DNA of 64,000 nt from Candidatus Acidulodesulfobacterium acidiphilum (GTDB lineage Bacteria > SZUA-79 > Acidulodesulfobacterales > Acidulodesulfobacteraceae): assembly GCA_008534395.1 (NCBI GenBank), contig SHMQ01000007.1:23164-87163 (forward strand), read 5' to 3'. The notes under the pieces were generated by a model that was not told the DNA's origin, ran no database searches, and saw nothing but the letters and a program-made list of their open reading frames with translations. Every line of letters begins with the position of its first letter. Positions within the stretch are counted from its first letter, which is position 1. Below, one piece after another: positions 35,093-43,494 of this stretch. The translations under genes and the position numbers were made by a program.

Positions 35093-37378
35093 TTAAAACG
35101 GCTGATTCAATCCGAAATAATATCTGACCCCGTATTCAGAGCCGACTCTGTCGCCGAACGCTTTTGCGGCGTAAAAACTAAACATTTCGGGATATATCCC
35201 GAAAAAGTAAGTTTTGAAGTGCAAACCGAGTCCCGCAAAACTATATATAACGCCTTTATGAATAACCGAAGGAACGGTATCGTCAAGCTTGCCTGCGCCG
35301 CCTATTACGTTTCCGGTCACGGCGGTTATATCAATAAGGTTATCTAATAGATTCAAGTTTAATCCCCGGTATATATTTCTTTCATAATCTGCTTCGGCAA
35401 TTACGGCATCGTTACCGATAAAGGGTTCGCTTGCAGGTATACCCATAATGCCGTTAATTCCGCCCAGATAATAATCAAGAGCTTCGGGAACGTTTCCGTC
35501 GGCAAAAACGCCTATGCCTCTTACGGATATTATGTTATCCGCATTTATTTTAAAATTTCTTACATACTGCAGCATAAACTGACTAAAGGAAAAAGGCGAA
35601 AATATATTTGAATTGGCTATATTATAAGTAAAGTTAAACGATGAACCGTATTGAGGATTAATATTATAATCTACCGAATTATATCCATAGCCGACTGTAA
35701 ATTCCGTCAGTCTTTTAGAATTTTGATAAATTACAGAATCGCCCGATGCAGAGGGGCTTATCTGCATAAAATTTATCGAACCGAAAATCGACTGCCTGTA
35801 TGTCTGGGCGACAGGAAAAAAATTTCCAAGCTGATGAGACAAACCTATGCTTATGCCTCTTCCGTAATATGTTTTAAATATATTAAATAAAATGCCGTTT
35901 CTATAACCGTGTTTTTTCGTCAGGGTAAAATTTAGATAGCCTTCAGAACGTCCGCTATCAGGACTTATATTACCGCCTGTACTGCTTAGGAAAAGTTTAT
36001 AATAGTCGTTTTTCTTTTTACTTAAAATTTTTTTTTCAATCTTTTCTTTGTTTATAATATTTAAATCGTTATTGTAATAATATACTCCGTTTTTAAACCC
36101 GTGCGTGCGCGGAAAACCTGTAAAATATATATAATACAAAGGAAATATAGGATAATTTATAACCGTATTTACTCCCTGAATAAAATTAAATTTTTTAACG
36201 ATATTTTTTATATTCGGATTGCTATTTATATATTTTTTCAAAAACGTTTTGAATTCTAAATCAGTATATTTTTTTAATTCTTGCGAATACAGGTAGTACT
36301 TGTAACTGCTCATACCAATGCTTATTTCGTTTATAAATTTTTTATAATTAACCGTGTTTAAATATATTAATCCTTTTATAATATTTAATTTTTGATATAT
36401 ATAAAAATTTGGAAAAATATTGCCGAATCTCGTGCTTATTAAAATAGTTTTTGAATATAAAGGCGGTTTTAGCCATAAACTCCGCCTTAAATGAACGTAA
36501 ACTATATTTATTTTTTTTAATTTCAACATATTGTATTTATCCAATAATAACGCCGCCTTGTCTATTTTTTTATTTGACCGTCCAAAATTGTACGGGTAAG
36601 GCTGAAAAAAAAATATAGATAAACCTGTTTTTACGTTAGAAATTCTGCTTTTTATAAATTTTTTTGCGAATATTAAAGAAATAAAATTAGTTCTCTTCCC
36701 GATAAAAAAGTTTTTTTTATAAATTTTGCCGTTAAAAAACGCTTTATATCCGGCTTTTATTTTAAGATTAACTTTAAAATTAATATCGGTTTGGGGATTA
36801 AATTTTTTGCCTGAGGAAATATATGGATAAAACGGAGCATTAATTACTGTTTCTTGTTTAAAATGCCCGAAGTTGCCGATTGCCTGAGGAATTTTCGTCT
36901 TAAAAACAATTTTAACTTTATAAGATTTGTATAATTTATGTATTGTCGAACTATAAGATAAACTCTTTATGCTTATATATCCCCTATTAAAATCGTAAGG
37001 GTAAAGCTGATGAAAATCAAAATCTTTTATATTCTTAGGTTTTTTATAAAAGATGTTCGGATAAAACATAATATAAAAATTACGATAAATTTTTATATAT
37101 ATGCCTCTGAAATTTTTATATTTATCGCCGATTTTTTTTATTTTACGATATTTTTCTTCATATTTTTTTTTAAAATTATACCGGATATAATTAATTATTT
37201 CACTGCCGGATATAGTTTCGGTTTTCGGATTAAAAACAGCATTTATTTTAACGGTCTGCATAGGAAATTTGTCGCCGTAAATATGAATTATTCCCGCATA
37301 TGCGCCGTTAGTGACGCATAACAAACAAAAAACTGCTATCGCAAAACTTAACGTTAAAACTTTTACAAAGTTTTTCAT
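35093..37378 (-). CDS. surface-antigen (Omp85-like) beta-barrel with M1-peptidase-like N-terminal region
   Basis: About 761 residues from the ATG at 37378, which begins a clear signal peptide (VLTLSFAIAVFCLLCVTNGAYA). Residues 30-440 resemble the front of M1-type aminopeptidase-like proteins (VNAVFNPKTETISGSEIINYI; KTKIPQAIGNFG; PFYPYISSG), but no HExxH zinc motif exists, so it should not be a peptidase. From about residue 450 the protein is a bacterial surface antigen (D15) barrel: repeated amphipathic strands, SIFGSINFMQISPSASGD, YYLGGINGIMGIP, and an end at YGVRYYFGLNQPF with a terminal Phe. It is a candidate outer-membrane translocon or anchor. An upstream TTG at 37393 would add five residues. 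Confidence 0.75.
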   Translation of the reverse strand: MKNFVKVLTLSFAIAVFCLLCVTNGAYAGIIHIYGDKFPMQTVKINAVFNPKTETISGSEIINYIRYNFKKKYEEKYRKIKKIGDKYKNFRGIYIKIYRNFYIMFYPNIFYKKPKNIKDFDFHQLYPYDFNRGYISIKSLSYSSTIHKLYKSYKVKIVFKTKIPQAIGNFGHFKQETVINAPFYPYISSGKKFNPQTDINFKVNLKIKAGYKAFFNGKIYKKNFFIGKRTNFISLIFAKKFIKSRISNVKTGLSIFFFQPYPYNFGRSNKKIDKAALLLDKYNMLKLKKINIVYVHLRRSLWLKPPLYSKTILISTRFGNIFPNFYIYQKLNIIKGLIYLNTVNYKKFINEISIGMSSYKYYLYSQELKKYTDLEFKTFLKKYINSNPNIKNIVKKFNFIQGVNTVINYPIFPLYYIYFTGFPRTHGFKNGVYYYNNDLNIINKEKIEKKILSKKKNDYYKLFLSSTGGNISPDSGRSEGYLNFTLTKKHGYRNGILFNIFKTYYGRGISIGLSHQLGNFFPVAQTYRQSIFGSINFMQISPSASGDSVIYQNSKRLTEFTVGYGYNSVDYNINPQYGSSFNFTYNIANSNIFSPFSFSQFMLQYVRNFKINADNIISVRGIGVFADGNVPEALDYYLGGINGIMGIPASEPFIGNDAVIAEADYERNIYRGLNLNLLDNLIDITAVTGNVIGGAGKLDDTVPSVIHKGVIYSFAGLGLHFKTYFFGIYPEMFSFYAAKAFGDRVGSEYGVRYYFGLNQPF

Positions 37379-37477
37379 TGATTTAAATAGCAAATTTATA
37401 ATATAATCATAAAAAACATTAAAGCTATACTATTTTAATTTTACCTTAAATAGTTTAAAAATAAAGCGTTAAATATT

Positions 37478-37960
37478 ATGGGCGTTACATTCAAACTCGC
37501 TGAAATTAACGGCGTAACACTTAAAAGAATCGAAAAATATATAGACGAACGGGGTTGGCTTGCGGAACTTTACAGGAGCGACGAATTAGACGAATCCGTT
37601 TTCCCTCAGATGTCTTATGTATCTTTAACAATGCCTAGAGTGCAAAGAGGACCTCACGAACACGTATATCAAACCGACTATTTTTGCTTTATAGGCCCTT
37701 CCGATTTTAAAATTATATTGTGGGACAACAGAAAAGATTCCCCTACATACATGAATAAAATGATACTGTTTCTCGGTGAAAATAAGCCTTCGGCACTGAC
37801 GGTGCCTCCTGGCGTAGTTCACGCATATAAAAACATAGGCGGAAAAAACGGTCTCGTTATTAATGCCGCCAATAAATTATTCGCCGGAAAAAATAAAAAA
37901 GAGCCGGTTGACGAAATCAGATATGAATCCGACCCCAAAACTATATTTATTTTCGATTAG
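37478..37960 (+). CDS. RmlC-like sugar epimerase (dTDP-4-dehydrorhamnose 3,5-epimerase family)
   Basis: 160-residue cupin. The pattern RIEKYIDERGWLAELYR, the His site RGPHEHVYQTDYFCF, IILWDNRKDSPTYMNK and LTVPPGVVHAYKNI follow the RmlC fold. In canonical enzymes the His of RGxH is the base. It is shorter than RmlC (about 180 residues) and no other dTDP-sugar gene is near, so the true substrate may differ. It stands alone between the surface-antigen gene and comM. Confidence 0.75.
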   Translation: MGVTFKLAEINGVTLKRIEKYIDERGWLAELYRSDELDESVFPQMSYVSLTMPRVQRGPHEHVYQTDYFCFIGPSDFKIILWDNRKDSPTYMNKMILFLGENKPSALTVPPGVVHAYKNIGGKNGLVINAANKLFAGKNKKEPVDEIRYESDPKTIFIFD

Positions 37961-37982
37961 ATAAATATAATTTGGATAATCT

Positions 37983-39641
37983 TTACGCTTTTATAAGTTT
38001 TGTATTCCTGTAATTTAATGCTTCCAACACGGAATCTGCATCTACTTCTTCTTTCATGTCGAGGTCGGCTATAGTCCTTGAAACGCGCAATATTCTATAA
38101 TAGCCCCTTGAAGAAATATTTAATCTTTTTACGGCTTTTTGTGCAAGATTAAGGGCTTCATTCGTTATGTTAAAATATTTTTCTATATCTGTGCTTTTTG
38201 CCGACGAGTTAAACCTGATGCAGCTATCTTTATATCTGCTAATCTGAATATTTCTAGTTTTTTCGACTAATTTTTTAATATCGTCGGAATCTGGCAAATC
38301 GGCTTTAACGGTTAATTCGTCTAAATCCGCAGGATAAACCTCTATAAATATGTCGAATCTGTCGAGAATAGGTCCCGATATTTTAGTATAAAACTTATAA
38401 ATGTCGGCGCTTGAACATTTACACTCATGTTTTGCGTCTCCGTAATAGCCGCAAGGACAAGGGTTCATTGCGGCGACAAGCATAAAATTGCTGGGCAGAA
38501 TTATAGAAAAACGGCTTCTGGATAAATTAATATACTTATCTTCCATAGGCTGCCTTAATCCATCTATAGTTTTTCTGTTAAGTTCGGAAAATTCGTCTAT
38601 AAAAAGAACGCCGTTATGCGCAAGGCTTATATCGCCGGGCAGAGGATTAGAACCGCCCCCTCCGCCTATTAATCCCGCAAGAGATACAGTATGATGCACG
38701 ACAATAAAAGGTCTTCTTAATATAAGTCCGTTTTCCTCGCCGCAATTTTTTTTATTTTTATTTGAAAAACTGTATATATTGGACGTCTCTAAAGATTCTT
38801 CAAGCGATAAGTCTGGTTGTATCCATGCTATACTATGCGCCAGCATAGTTTTTCCGCTTCCCGGAGGTCCGACCATTAATATGTTATGGTGACCTGCTAT
38901 AGCGGTTAAAACGGCTCTTTTAGCAAACTCCTGCCCCTTTATTTCGGCAAAATCGACATACTGCCCCCGCTCTTTTTTTACGGCGTTTGCATTTTCGATA
39001 ACATTTTTAAAGTAAAGATTTTCTTCATTCTCGTTAACGTCATATTTGCCGTTTTCTTTATTTTCGTAATTTATATTTATCTTATTATTAAAATAAACTT
39101 GGGATTCTTTTTCTTCTATTGAATAATAATCTTTTCCTCCCGAAATAAACATACATAATTCTTTTAAACTGCCGAATGCCGCAAAATCGACTCCAAGAAA
39201 TTTTGCCGCATTTATGTTTTCATACGGAATAATTAACTTTTTATTTATTTTTTTAGCAAGTATTCCAAGCGCAATTATGCCGTTAATTTTTTTTATTTTT
39301 CCGTTTAAAGACAGCTCTCCGGCAATTATATAATCGTTAAGGTTTAAGGCGCATTTAAGGAGTCCTGCGGAAATTAAAATGCCTATTGCAAGCGGCAGGT
39401 CGAATATCGGACCTTCTTTCCTTATATCGGCAGGGGCTAGATTTATAGTTATTTTTTTAACCGGATATTCAAAACCGGAATTTTTTATCGCGGCTCTTAC
39501 TCTGTCCTTGGCCTCTTTGGTGGAAACATCGGGTAACCCTACTATCATAATGCCCGGTATGCCGCCCGATATAAAAACTTCTACGTTTACCCGAACTGCA
39601 TCTATTCCGATGAAAGTCGCACTGTTTAAAGCAGTTATCAT
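37983..39641 (-). CDS. comM: ComM/YifB-like AAA+ (Mg-chelatase-like) protein
   Basis: 552 residues. N-terminal YifB domain (NSATFIGIDAVRVNVEVFISGGIPGIMIVGLPD; a Lon-like fold), then the AAA+ module with Walker A MVGPPGSGKTMLAHS and Walker B GVLFIDEFSELNR, the Cys segment NPCPCGYYGDAKHECKC, sensor DRFDIFIEV and the C-terminal Mg-chelatase domain (SSRGYYRILRVSRTIADLD). ComM is a helicase that promotes branch migration of transforming DNA in natural competence. The linker between domains (about 185-230) is longer than usual. Its promoter shares an 11-nt repeat array with the secretin operon. Confidence 0.92.
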   Translation of the reverse strand: MITALNSATFIGIDAVRVNVEVFISGGIPGIMIVGLPDVSTKEAKDRVRAAIKNSGFEYPVKKITINLAPADIRKEGPIFDLPLAIGILISAGLLKCALNLNDYIIAGELSLNGKIKKINGIIALGILAKKINKKLIIPYENINAAKFLGVDFAAFGSLKELCMFISGGKDYYSIEEKESQVYFNNKININYENKENGKYDVNENEENLYFKNVIENANAVKKERGQYVDFAEIKGQEFAKRAVLTAIAGHHNILMVGPPGSGKTMLAHSIAWIQPDLSLEESLETSNIYSFSNKNKKNCGEENGLILRRPFIVVHHTVSLAGLIGGGGGSNPLPGDISLAHNGVLFIDEFSELNRKTIDGLRQPMEDKYINLSRSRFSIILPSNFMLVAAMNPCPCGYYGDAKHECKCSSADIYKFYTKISGPILDRFDIFIEVYPADLDELTVKADLPDSDDIKKLVEKTRNIQISRYKDSCIRFNSSAKSTDIEKYFNITNEALNLAQKAVKRLNISSRGYYRILRVSRTIADLDMKEEVDADSVLEALNYRNTKLIKA

Positions 39642-39692
39642 AATACCTAAACCTCTTCTAATTTAATAAATAATTAAAATCCGTTATTATTT

Positions 39693-39768
39693 ATTATAAA
39701 AAGAAATTGTTTCAGGATTATGACAAATATGTTACGATTGCGTTAAATTTTTGTTACGATTGCGTTAC
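39693..39768 (-). promoter_or_regulatory. comM promoter with 11-nt phased pho-box-like repeats
   Basis: On the minus strand five pentamers, GTAAC, GTAAC, TTAAC, GTAAC and GTCAT, each separated by 6 nt (39768 to 39720). Two spacers are the same GCAATC. TATAAT (39698-39693) starts 26 nt after the first base of GTCAT, and the comM ATG is 51 nt beyond it. Array, spacing and the GAAACA between are shared with the secretin promoter at 32438-32513. Confidence 0.72.
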
Positions 39769-39774
39769 AATATC

Positions 39775-40182
39775 TTATAATCTCCAGCCTTTATCTATTG
39801 CAAGCCTGCTTATTTCTGATAACACGTCCGCAACGTTTTTTAAATCTTTTAAAATGGTCGAAGAAATAATATAATCAAAAACATCTTCGTAGAATTCTTT
39901 AAAATCCCCTATTATATTCATTGAACCTTCAAAATCGGTTCCGGGCAGAAAAAGATAAACAAAATCGTTTTTAACCGATACAACGTCGGAGTCTCTCAGC
40001 ACGCCGCTTAATGTTTTTATAAAATCGCCATTGTATTTTTTTATATTTAAAATAACGATAGATACATAATCTATAGCCGTTAAATCTTCCGCAAGCCTGA
40101 GCTCTCTCCGTATCCTTTTCATATTGCAGACCGAATGATCGAAAACCGGTTCAAAATATTCAAACGGGAAAAATTTAGCCAT
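39775..40182 (-). CDS. hypothetical protein, possible GGDEF-domain remnant
   Basis: 135 residues. The pattern VSIVILNIKKYNGDF, LSGVLRDSDVVSVKNDFVYLFLPGTDFEGSMNIIGDF follows the diguanylate-cyclase fold (core strand, LRDSD, the hairpin and LPGT). The GGDEF signature itself is replaced by VKNDF, so no c-di-GMP synthesis is expected. It could be a degenerate or regulatory stand-alone domain. The comM promoter begins 7 nt after its stop. Confidence 0.5.
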   Translation of the reverse strand: MAKFFPFEYFEPVFDHSVCNMKRIRRELRLAEDLTAIDYVSIVILNIKKYNGDFIKTLSGVLRDSDVVSVKNDFVYLFLPGTDFEGSMNIIGDFKEFYEDVFDYIISSTILKDLKNVADVLSEISRLAIDKGWRL

Positions 40183-40301
40183 GACAGCCTCCGATATTAT
40201 TTTTATTTATTATACATATCGCCGGTAATAACAAATTATTATTGTATATATATAAATTACAAATATAAATTTAGAATATATGAGAATATGTAAATATTAT
40301 A

Positions 40302-41663
40302 TCAGAAAAAATAAGCTAAGAGTGTTTTTTCGGAAACGCCGCCGCCTTCTATTCTCCAGACCGGCTTTTCCACGACCAAAGCCGATAATGCTATTTTCTT
40401 TTTGTTTTCTTCTCCGAAACCGGCAAACCACTGGTATAAACCTGTTGGATGATTTCCCGATATAGTTCCTGTTTTTCCTCCTGTAACAACGCCTGGAAGC
40501 ATATAACTGCCGTTATAGCTATAGAAATCAGAATGCGCTATACCGTTAGTTACCGTTGCTATCATCATCTGTTTTAAAACATAAGCGGTTTTTAAAGTAA
40601 CTGGATAACCTATAACTTTGATACCCTTATGCTTATAAATAATTTTGCCCGTTGTCGACATAATTTCCTTTATTATATAAGGTTCGATTAATCTCCCGCC
40701 GTTTATCGCCACACCCGCAACCATAGCCGCCTGGATAGGCGTTATCCTAACGTTTTCAAAACCGGCGCCGGTAAGCTCCAACTGGTAAAATTTTTTTGGT
40801 ATATATGCTTTACTTTCCTGTAAATTTAATATAAAAGGTATTTTTTTGTTGAAATTAAATTTATCGAAATAACGGAACAGCAGTTTTCTTCCTACATAAT
40901 ATCCTGCAATTTTTCCGAAAGCTACGTCGCATGATTTAGCAAACGCCTCTTTAAAAGATATATCGTTAGAACCGGTTCCTATATTTTGCTCCCAGTTTGT
41001 TTTATCGGTTCCGTAAAGCGTGCCGTTAAAACAGATATTAAATCCCGGATAAAAACCTTTGGATTCGATAGCCGCAGTAGCCGTAATTATTTTAGCGATT
41101 GATCCGGGGGGGTATGCTATGAGCGGCGAAATCTCGGCAGATTTCTTTTTATTATGGGCATATAAAGCAAAGCCCAATACTGCGCCAGTTTCCGGATTCA
41201 CTGCCGCAAGTACTCCGTAAGGCACTGCATATTCCTTAAATACTTTTTCGGCTTCTTCCTGAACGGATGGAACTACTGTATATACTACGGTATAATTGCC
41301 TATTTTTTGAATATATCGTCCGTTTTTAATAGTTTTAAAAACCGGATTATGATACTTAAAATACCTCTTAAGAGATTTGAGCGAATTTACTTCGTCCGAA
41401 CTAAAACCGTTAAATCCTCGTTTTTTTAAAACGGCGGAAGCCTTAATAAATTTTATAGGTCTTATGCCGGTTCCAAGCACAGGTTTGTTCTTTGATAAGA
41501 AAAAATGCCTGCCGTAATAATAAAACTTAACGAAACCGTATAAAAAAACGCCTGCAAGAACTAACAATGATATATACTTGGCAAAATAAACAAACCTATT
41601 TTTCTTATTTTTTCTTTTATTAAGCGTCTTCTGATATGATTTCCAGTCTTTTATTCTTTCCAT
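40302..41663 (-). CDS. penicillin-binding protein, transpeptidase domain only
   Basis: 453 residues: an N-terminal basic segment and one membrane helix (about residues 26-46), a short linker, then the class B-type transpeptidase domain. The active-site Ser/Lys is in YPPGSIAKIITATAAIE (SxxK), the second motif is AFAKSCDVAFGK (SxN replaced by SCD), and VTGGKTGTISG is the KTG box. The usual PBP dimerisation region is missing or very short. It would crosslink peptidoglycan in the periplasm. The partners (FtsI-like or elongation PBP) are not identifiable. It is closely followed by tldD upstream (15 nt). Confidence 0.85.
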   Translation of the reverse strand: MERIKDWKSYQKTLNKRKNKKNRFVYFAKYISLLVLAGVFLYGFVKFYYYGRHFFLSKNKPVLGTGIRPIKFIKASAVLKKRGFNGFSSDEVNSLKSLKRYFKYHNPVFKTIKNGRYIQKIGNYTVVYTVVPSVQEEAEKVFKEYAVPYGVLAAVNPETGAVLGFALYAHNKKKSAEISPLIAYPPGSIAKIITATAAIESKGFYPGFNICFNGTLYGTDKTNWEQNIGTGSNDISFKEAFAKSCDVAFGKIAGYYVGRKLLFRYFDKFNFNKKIPFILNLQESKAYIPKKFYQLELTGAGFENVRITPIQAAMVAGVAINGGRLIEPYIIKEIMSTTGKIIYKHKGIKVIGYPVTLKTAYVLKQMMIATVTNGIAHSDFYSYNGSYMLPGVVTGGKTGTISGNHPTGLYQWFAGFGEENKKKIALSALVVEKPVWRIEGGGVSEKTLLAYFF

Positions 41664-41678
41664 CCTTTATTGCTTTAT

Positions 41679-43106
41679 TTATTTTGAATTTTTACCGCCG
41701 ACTATAATGGACGGAATTCTTAACGTAGGTTGAGCATCTGCTACTGGAGCGCCCTGACCGTCTTTTCCGCATGTTCCTATGCCGAAACCCAAATCGTTTC
41801 CAACCATATCTATATTTTTAAGTATATCGGGGCCGTTGCCTATTAGTGTCGCGCCGCTGACGGCTTCCTGAACTATACCTTTTTTAATTATATATCCCTC
41901 CATAACGTCGAATACAAAATCTCCGGTAACTGTATTAACCTGTCCGCCTCCCATTTTTTTAACAAATAATCCGTCCTCTGCGCTCCTTATAATATCTTCA
42001 GGATTAGTTTCGCCGGGCGCAATCATCGTATTAGACATCCTGACTATCGGAATATGTTCGTAAGACTGCCTTCTTCCGTTGCCCGTTAATTCATAGCCGT
42101 ATTTAACGTAAGATAATCTGTCGGACATATATTTTTTTAAAACTCCGTCTTGGACTAGAATATTCTTTCTTGAACAAGTCCCTTCGTCGTCAAATCTGTA
42201 AAAACCTCTTTTTCCGACCAACGAAGAGTCGTCTATTACGGTTATAAGATTTGACGCTACCTGTTCGCCTATCTTGTCGGAATATACGCTTAAACCGTTT
42301 CCCGCAATATCCGCTTCCAAACCGTGACCTATTGCTTCATGTATCATTGTTCCGCCTGCCTCGCTCGACAGTACTACCGTCATAGGTCCTGAAGGCGCAA
42401 AAGGAGCCGAAAGCTGCGACAAGGCTCTGTCTAAAGCTTTTTTTGCTATACTCTCAGGATCGTTTGCGTCAAAAAATTCAAAACCGGTAAATCCGCCAGC
42501 AGATTCATAACCGACCTCGGTTTTCTTACCGTCCGAAACTACTATATTGACTAAAAAAGCTAAATTTTCCCTGTAATCTTTAACTAAATCGCCTTCGGAA
42601 TTAACTATTAATACGTCCTGCTTATAATCTGAATAAGTAACGTTGACTTGTACTACTTTTTTATCGTAATTCCAAGAGTAGTCCACGACAGGAGAAACTT
42701 TCATCAACTTTTCGTCTATAGAAACCCCGGTAACGTCTTTTATTATATTAAAATCTATTTTCGGCTTTTTTTCGTTAAAATTTAAAAATAAGTTGCTCGA
42801 ATCTTCACTCCTTTCGTTTCCTTCATTATTTTTTATATCGCTTAAAGCCGCTTTTTTTAACTGAGAAGCGATATTTAATAAATTCGATTCTTCAATATTA
42901 TTAGTATATGCGTAATAGGTTTTTTTATTTGATATTAACCTTATACCGGCACCCAGAATCAAACCTTTAATTGCTTTTTCAAGCCTTTTGCTTTCATTGG
43001 ATAAAACCGTTGAAACTTTACTTTCTATAAAGATGTCTATAAAATCATCAGAGCCTATGCGCGCATTATCTATAACGGCTTTAAAATTAATATCTTCTAT
43101 GTTCAT
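41679..43106 (-). CDS. tldD: TldD metalloprotease-like protein
   Basis: 475 residues of the TldD/PmbA family. The zinc site is TMIHEAIGHGLEADIAGNGLSVYS (HExxxH). Other parts are FDDEGTCSRKNILVQDGVLKKY, MSNTMIAPGE and GGGQVNTVTGDFVFDVMEGYII. The TldD/TldE pair acts on small peptides such as microcin precursors and antitoxins. No tldE/pmbA is in the window, so it must be elsewhere. It is upstream of the PBP gene with 15 nt between. Length and motifs are typical. Confidence 0.95.
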   Translation of the reverse strand: MNIEDINFKAVIDNARIGSDDFIDIFIESKVSTVLSNESKRLEKAIKGLILGAGIRLISNKKTYYAYTNNIEESNLLNIASQLKKAALSDIKNNEGNERSEDSSNLFLNFNEKKPKIDFNIIKDVTGVSIDEKLMKVSPVVDYSWNYDKKVVQVNVTYSDYKQDVLIVNSEGDLVKDYRENLAFLVNIVVSDGKKTEVGYESAGGFTGFEFFDANDPESIAKKALDRALSQLSAPFAPSGPMTVVLSSEAGGTMIHEAIGHGLEADIAGNGLSVYSDKIGEQVASNLITVIDDSSLVGKRGFYRFDDEGTCSRKNILVQDGVLKKYMSDRLSYVKYGYELTGNGRRQSYEHIPIVRMSNTMIAPGETNPEDIIRSAEDGLFVKKMGGGQVNTVTGDFVFDVMEGYIIKKGIVQEAVSGATLIGNGPDILKNIDMVGNDLGFGIGTCGKDGQGAPVADAQPTLRIPSIIVGGKNSK

Positions 43107-43210
43107 TTTTATCCCCTGATAATATTATATTTTTATAGTTATATAATAGCAGAAAATACCTTATTCGACAAGGAAAAACATAAAACATGCGTCATTTAAA
43201 TAACGCAAAT

Positions 43211-43439
43211 TTGCCGATAGAAATTTATTTTTCTGGATGAGCCGTCTAAATACCGACGGCTTTAAACCGCACCTGCTTACGCAGGAATGACTTTGTGGAT
43301 ATTTAACTTTGCACCCAACGGGTGTCATTCCCGCATCTTTTGCCTGCGTTTATCAAAGCATGTCTTTGATGCAGGCAAAAGATGCGGGAATCCAGTGTTA
43401 TTAAAACATTGCAATATTTTTAATAATTTCTATCGGCAA
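43211..43439. mobile_element. MITE-like element, about 230 bp, with terminal inverted repeats
   Basis: Exact 15-bp terminal inverted repeats TTGCCGATAGAAATT (43211-43225) and its complement (43425-43439) enclose a non-coding stretch. Inside lie a small hairpin CCTGCTTACGCAGG, TGACACCC-type repeat DNA, and a perfect 21-bp hairpin (arms 43327-43347 and 43371-43391, core CCCGCATCTTTTGCCTGC) with a second inner stem ATCAAAG/CTTTGAT. GC content is visibly above the surroundings. No transposase is present. It occupies most of the 388-bp gap before alr. Confidence 0.65.
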
Positions 43440-43459
43440 TTTTGGGAATAACGTATAAA

Positions 43460-43488
43460 TTGACTTTAGGCAAAATTTTACTTAAAAT
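43460..43488 (+). promoter_or_regulatory. alr promoter (leaderless mRNA expected)
   Basis: TTGACT (43460-43465), a 17-nt spacer and TAAAAT (43483-43488). The alr ATG follows after only 6 nt, so transcription should begin at or next to the start codon. No ribosome-binding site is visible. Confidence 0.7.
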
Positions 43489-43494
43489 AAATCT

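Noticed and set aside
39717-39768. CRISPR or attachment-site reading of the GTTACGATTGCGTTA direct repeats
   Set aside because: Pentamers with an 11-nt period, fixed spacing to a -10 box and a second copy upstream of the secretin operon fit a regulator-binding array instead.
43201-43440. CRISPR-like or tRNA-like structure in the gap before alr
   Set aside because: There are strong hairpins but no regularly spaced direct repeats and no cloverleaf; terminal inverted repeats fit a MITE better.
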